Shown here: positions 20,881-23,048 of the stretch, piece by piece
Position numbering within the stretch: position 1 is the stretch's first letter
Layout of the letters: each line of letters begins with the position of its first letter
Assembly: GCA_017613855.1 (NCBI GenBank)
Contig: JAGACY010000310.1
Span: 1 to 23,048 of the forward strand
Source of the DNA: Pseudomonadota bacterium
GTDB taxonomy: Bacteria > Myxococcota > Bradymonadia > UBA4248
Reading direction: 5' to 3'
Length of the DNA: 23,048 nt
Made by a program: the position numbers and the translations under genes
Notes under the pieces: model-generated
Told to the model about the DNA's origin: nothing
What the model saw: only the letters and a program-made list of their open reading frames with translations
The model's database searches: none

Positions 20881-22296
20881 ATGGGATTTCGAACTGAGCA
20901 CGATTTATTAGGGGAATATTCCGTTCCTGAGAATGCTTTATACGGTGTTCATACAGCACGCAGCGCTGAGAATTTTTCACTTACAGGACGTAGAGTTCAT
21001 CCTGCATGGATTCACGCCATGGGGGATGTTAAACATGCTTGTGCACGTACGTCGCGCAAACTCGGGGCATGGAAGGATGATGCAGCCAAGGCAGATGCCA
21101 TTGAGGCAGCTTGTGTTGAAACTGCCCAGGGAAAGCATGATGACGCCTTTATTATCGATCCTTTGCAGGGAGGCGCGGGCACTTCTCTGAATATGAATGC
21201 CAACGAAGTCATTGCCAATCGTGCCCTCGAAATTCTGGGACTTCCCTATGGCACGTATTCGCGCGTTTCTCCGCTGGATGATATCAATTACCAGCAATCC
21301 ACGAATGACGTGTGCCCGACGGCTTACAAAGTCGCCTTAATACGTCAAATCGACATGTTTCTGCCCCATCTGAAGTCACTTGAACTCACACTTCGCCAAA
21401 AAGCCGAAGAATTCAAGGATATTGTCAAGGTTGGTCGTACACAATACCAGGATGCGGTTCTCACGACTCTGGGGTTCGAATTCAAAGCGTATGCGGAAGC
21501 ACTTTTCCGTGATTTTGCTCGTATGGTACAGGCTCGAAAGGCTTTGCTGAAAGTCAATTTGGGCGGCACGGCTATTGGTACTTGTGTCAGTGCTTCACAT
21601 GAATATGTCGAAAATGTCGTTCCAGCACTCGCCGAAATTACCGGTATTGACCTCTCACAGACAGATGATCTGATCGATGGTACTCAAAATCTGGATGATT
21701 CTGCTTATGTCAGCGGCATCCTTAAGACACTGGCTGTTTCTCTGCTCAAAATGTCTACCGATTTGCGTTTCATGTCATCAGGTCCACAGGCCGGTATTGC
21801 CGAAATTATGCTGCCTCCGCGACAGGCTGGAAGCTCCATTATGCCGGGCAAGGTCAATCCTGTCATTCCCGAAGCCATGACTCAGGCCTGCTTCACTGTT
21901 ATCGGTCACGATACGGCCATTACGTATGCAACCAGTCAAGGCAATCTCGAACTCAATGCGTTCCTTCCGTTGATTGCCGACTGTCTGTTAAATGATCTCG
22001 ATATGCTTGCAAAAGCCTGTAAAATGCTTACTGAATTCTGTATCCGCGGAATTATGGCAAATGTCGATAAATGTCGTGCAGGCGTCGCCTCTTCGACTGC
22101 ATTAATTACAGCCATGGTCGCAAGAATCGGATATGATCGGGCCTGCCAGATTGGTATTGATGCTATCCATGAAGGAAAATCCATACGCGATAAATTGCTT
22201 GAACTTAAGCTATTATCTGAAGCAGAAATCGAAGCTCTGACCAGTGCGGATGTTGTGCGATCCACAATGGCAGACAAAGCGCGTCACTCATCATAG
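20881..22296 (+). CDS. aspA: Aspartate ammonia-lyase
   Basis: A 471-residue cytoplasmic homotetrameric lyase converting L-aspartate to fumarate and ammonia. AAGGAGAT precedes the ATG at 20881; the frame is open upstream to 20806 but that part overlaps the promoter. Family features in order: EHDLLGEYSVPENALYGVHT (6-25), GGAGTSLNMNANEVIANRA (97-115), YQQSTNDVCPTA (137-148), KVGRTQYQDAV (183-193), GGTAIGT (228-234), and the signature GSSIMPGKVNPV (317-328) with catalytic Ser318. GRTQ-QDA and NPVIPE favour aspartase over class II fumarase (GRTHLQDA, NPTQ); the Gly in MPGK is shared with fumarases and Ala is usual in E. coli aspartase. Length is typical. It is followed after 9 bp by a HAD hydrolase in the same operon. 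Confidence 0.92.
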   Translation: MGFRTEHDLLGEYSVPENALYGVHTARSAENFSLTGRRVHPAWIHAMGDVKHACARTSRKLGAWKDDAAKADAIEAACVETAQGKHDDAFIIDPLQGGAGTSLNMNANEVIANRALEILGLPYGTYSRVSPLDDINYQQSTNDVCPTAYKVALIRQIDMFLPHLKSLELTLRQKAEEFKDIVKVGRTQYQDAVLTTLGFEFKAYAEALFRDFARMVQARKALLKVNLGGTAIGTCVSASHEYVENVVPALAEITGIDLSQTDDLIDGTQNLDDSAYVSGILKTLAVSLLKMSTDLRFMSSGPQAGIAEIMLPPRQAGSSIMPGKVNPVIPEAMTQACFTVIGHDTAITYATSQGNLELNAFLPLIADCLLNDLDMLAKACKMLTEFCIRGIMANVDKCRAGVASSTALITAMVARIGYDRACQIGIDAIHEGKSIRDKLLELKLLSEAEIEALTSADVVRSTMADKARHSS

Positions 22297-22305
22297 GAAA
22301 ACAAC

Positions 22306-22989
22306 ATGGCAAAGATCCAGGGGATTCAATGTATTGGTTTCGACGCGGATGACACACTTTGGGAAAATGGCTTATTCTATGGAAAAGTTCAGACCGATTT
22401 TCAGGATTTACTCAACGCGTCTGAACCCGACAAGATAGAAGACATTTTTACCCAAATAGAAATCAAAAACATGGATACCCTGGGTTATGGCGCAAAAGCC
22501 ATGACCATTTCAATGATTGAAACAGCAATTGCTATCAATCCCAATATATCCAATGATATCATCTTAAAAATCATTGATATCGGAAGAACTTTATTTCAAG
22601 TTCCTATTATTATGTTTCCCGGTGTACTGGAAACCATCGAACAATTAAAAAAGAATTACAGAGTTATTATTATTACAAAAGGTGAATTGAACGAACAACA
22701 GCGAAAATTTGATCTGTCGCCGCTCGATAAATCGATGGATTATTTCACTCTCGATAATAAAGATAAAGCTTCGTATCAGCGCCTTTTAAAACATGAAAAT
22801 ATAGATATCGAGCATTTTATGATGGTCGGCAATTCTCCTAAATCAGATATTCTCCCCGTTCTGGAACTAGGGGGATGGGCAGCATATATACCGCATTGTG
22901 CCACCTGGTCACTTGAACATGCCGTTCTGCCAGAACATCCCAAACTTATAACGCTGAAAAAGATGATAGAATTGCTCAACTTTGTATAG
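22306..22989 (+). CDS. HAD-superfamily hydrolase
   Basis: A 227-residue soluble phosphatase-type protein. Motif I is FDADDTLW (12-19), with Asp13 the nucleophile and Asp15 the acid/base; motif II Thr124 in IIITKG; motif III Lys in the NKDK segment (151-154); motif IV VGNSPKSDILP (174-184). In motif IV Asn176 stands where many HADs have the first Asp, with Asp181 retained, a variant (GNSxxSD) normal for this subgroup. An alpha-helical cap lies between motifs I and II (about 22-100), as in YjjG-like nucleotide/phosphosugar phosphatases. Substrate unknown. The ATG at 22306 follows AGGAAA, which overlaps the aspA stop codon, so translation is probably coupled. No terminator is visible before the window edge. 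Confidence 0.88.
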   Translation: MAKIQGIQCIGFDADDTLWENGLFYGKVQTDFQDLLNASEPDKIEDIFTQIEIKNMDTLGYGAKAMTISMIETAIAINPNISNDIILKIIDIGRTLFQVPIIMFPGVLETIEQLKKNYRVIIITKGELNEQQRKFDLSPLDKSMDYFTLDNKDKASYQRLLKHENIDIEHFMMVGNSPKSDILPVLELGGWAAYIPHCATWSLEHAVLPEHPKLITLKKMIELLNFV

Positions 22990-23024
22990 TTTTTGGCTAT
23001 GTCTAACCAGCGTGGATATGGAAT

Positions 23025-23048
23025 TAGCTTATAGCTTATAGCTTATAG
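23025..23048. repeat. Heptanucleotide tandem array TAGCTTA, cut by window end
   Basis: TAGCTTA is repeated three times followed by TAG, running off the end of the window, so the full copy number is unknown. It lies 35 bp beyond the HAD gene stop. Same 7-bp period as the arrays at 6866 and 6976, with an unrelated unit. Confidence 0.85.

Overview
The window looks like a chromosomal segment of a Gram-negative, low-to-mid GC bacterium rich in secreted, cysteine-rich lipoproteins. LolA, a large RND-type exporter, several lipobox signal peptides and a lipoprotein built of FKBP-like repeats all imply an outer membrane. Many paralogous Cys-rich repeat lipoproteins with simple housekeeping genes scattered between them fits a deltaproteobacterial/Myxococcota-Bradymonadota-like lineage. 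That placement is inference; there is no rRNA or other phylogenetic marker here. I see no phage, insertion sequence, CRISPR array, tRNA or rRNA.

Layout. 1-435: gene-free edge with stacked hairpins. 436-2601 (-): Cys-rich repeat lipoprotein. 2949-6809 (-): giant RND/MMPL-like exporter with a Cys-rich insert in a periplasmic loop and a repetitive acidic tail. 6810-7314: 0.5 kb intergenic with two heptamer arrays and a duplicated hairpin cassette. 7315-9429 (-): second Cys-rich lipoprotein, 11 six-cysteine units, with a near-consensus promoter. 9430-10126: 0.7 kb gene-free stretch holding GC-rich structured DNA, the best place for an unannotated RNA. 10127-11005 (-): two unknown genes in tandem. 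11198-12556 (+): lipoprotein with three degenerate FKBP-like repeats, converging to within 2 bp on a mannose-1-phosphate guanylyltransferase (12559-13575, -). 13758-14798 (-): third Cys-rich lipoprotein. 15003-16289 (-): YitT-family membrane protein with a long Ala-rich helical tail, divergent from lolA (16468-17223, +), which is followed 12 bp later by a fourth Cys-rich lipoprotein (17236-18633, +). 18846-20708 (-): orphan GAF-GAF histidine kinase, divergent from aspA (20881-22296, +) and a HAD hydrolase (22306-22989, +).

Functional themes. Envelope biogenesis dominates: lolA would deliver lipoproteins to the outer membrane, at least five genes here encode predicted lipoproteins, and manC supplies GDP-mannose for surface glycans. 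The aspA-HAD pair is a metabolic operon with a clear promoter.

The most unusual signal is not a gene. A family of two-tier hairpins recurs at six intergenic loci. Stem sequences differ between loci but the joint is constant: an inner stem bounded by TA...TA, then one unpaired C, then an outer GC-rich stem. Some copies end in T8 and look like terminators; others are oriented against the neighbouring gene. Alongside are three separate tandem arrays with a 7-bp period.
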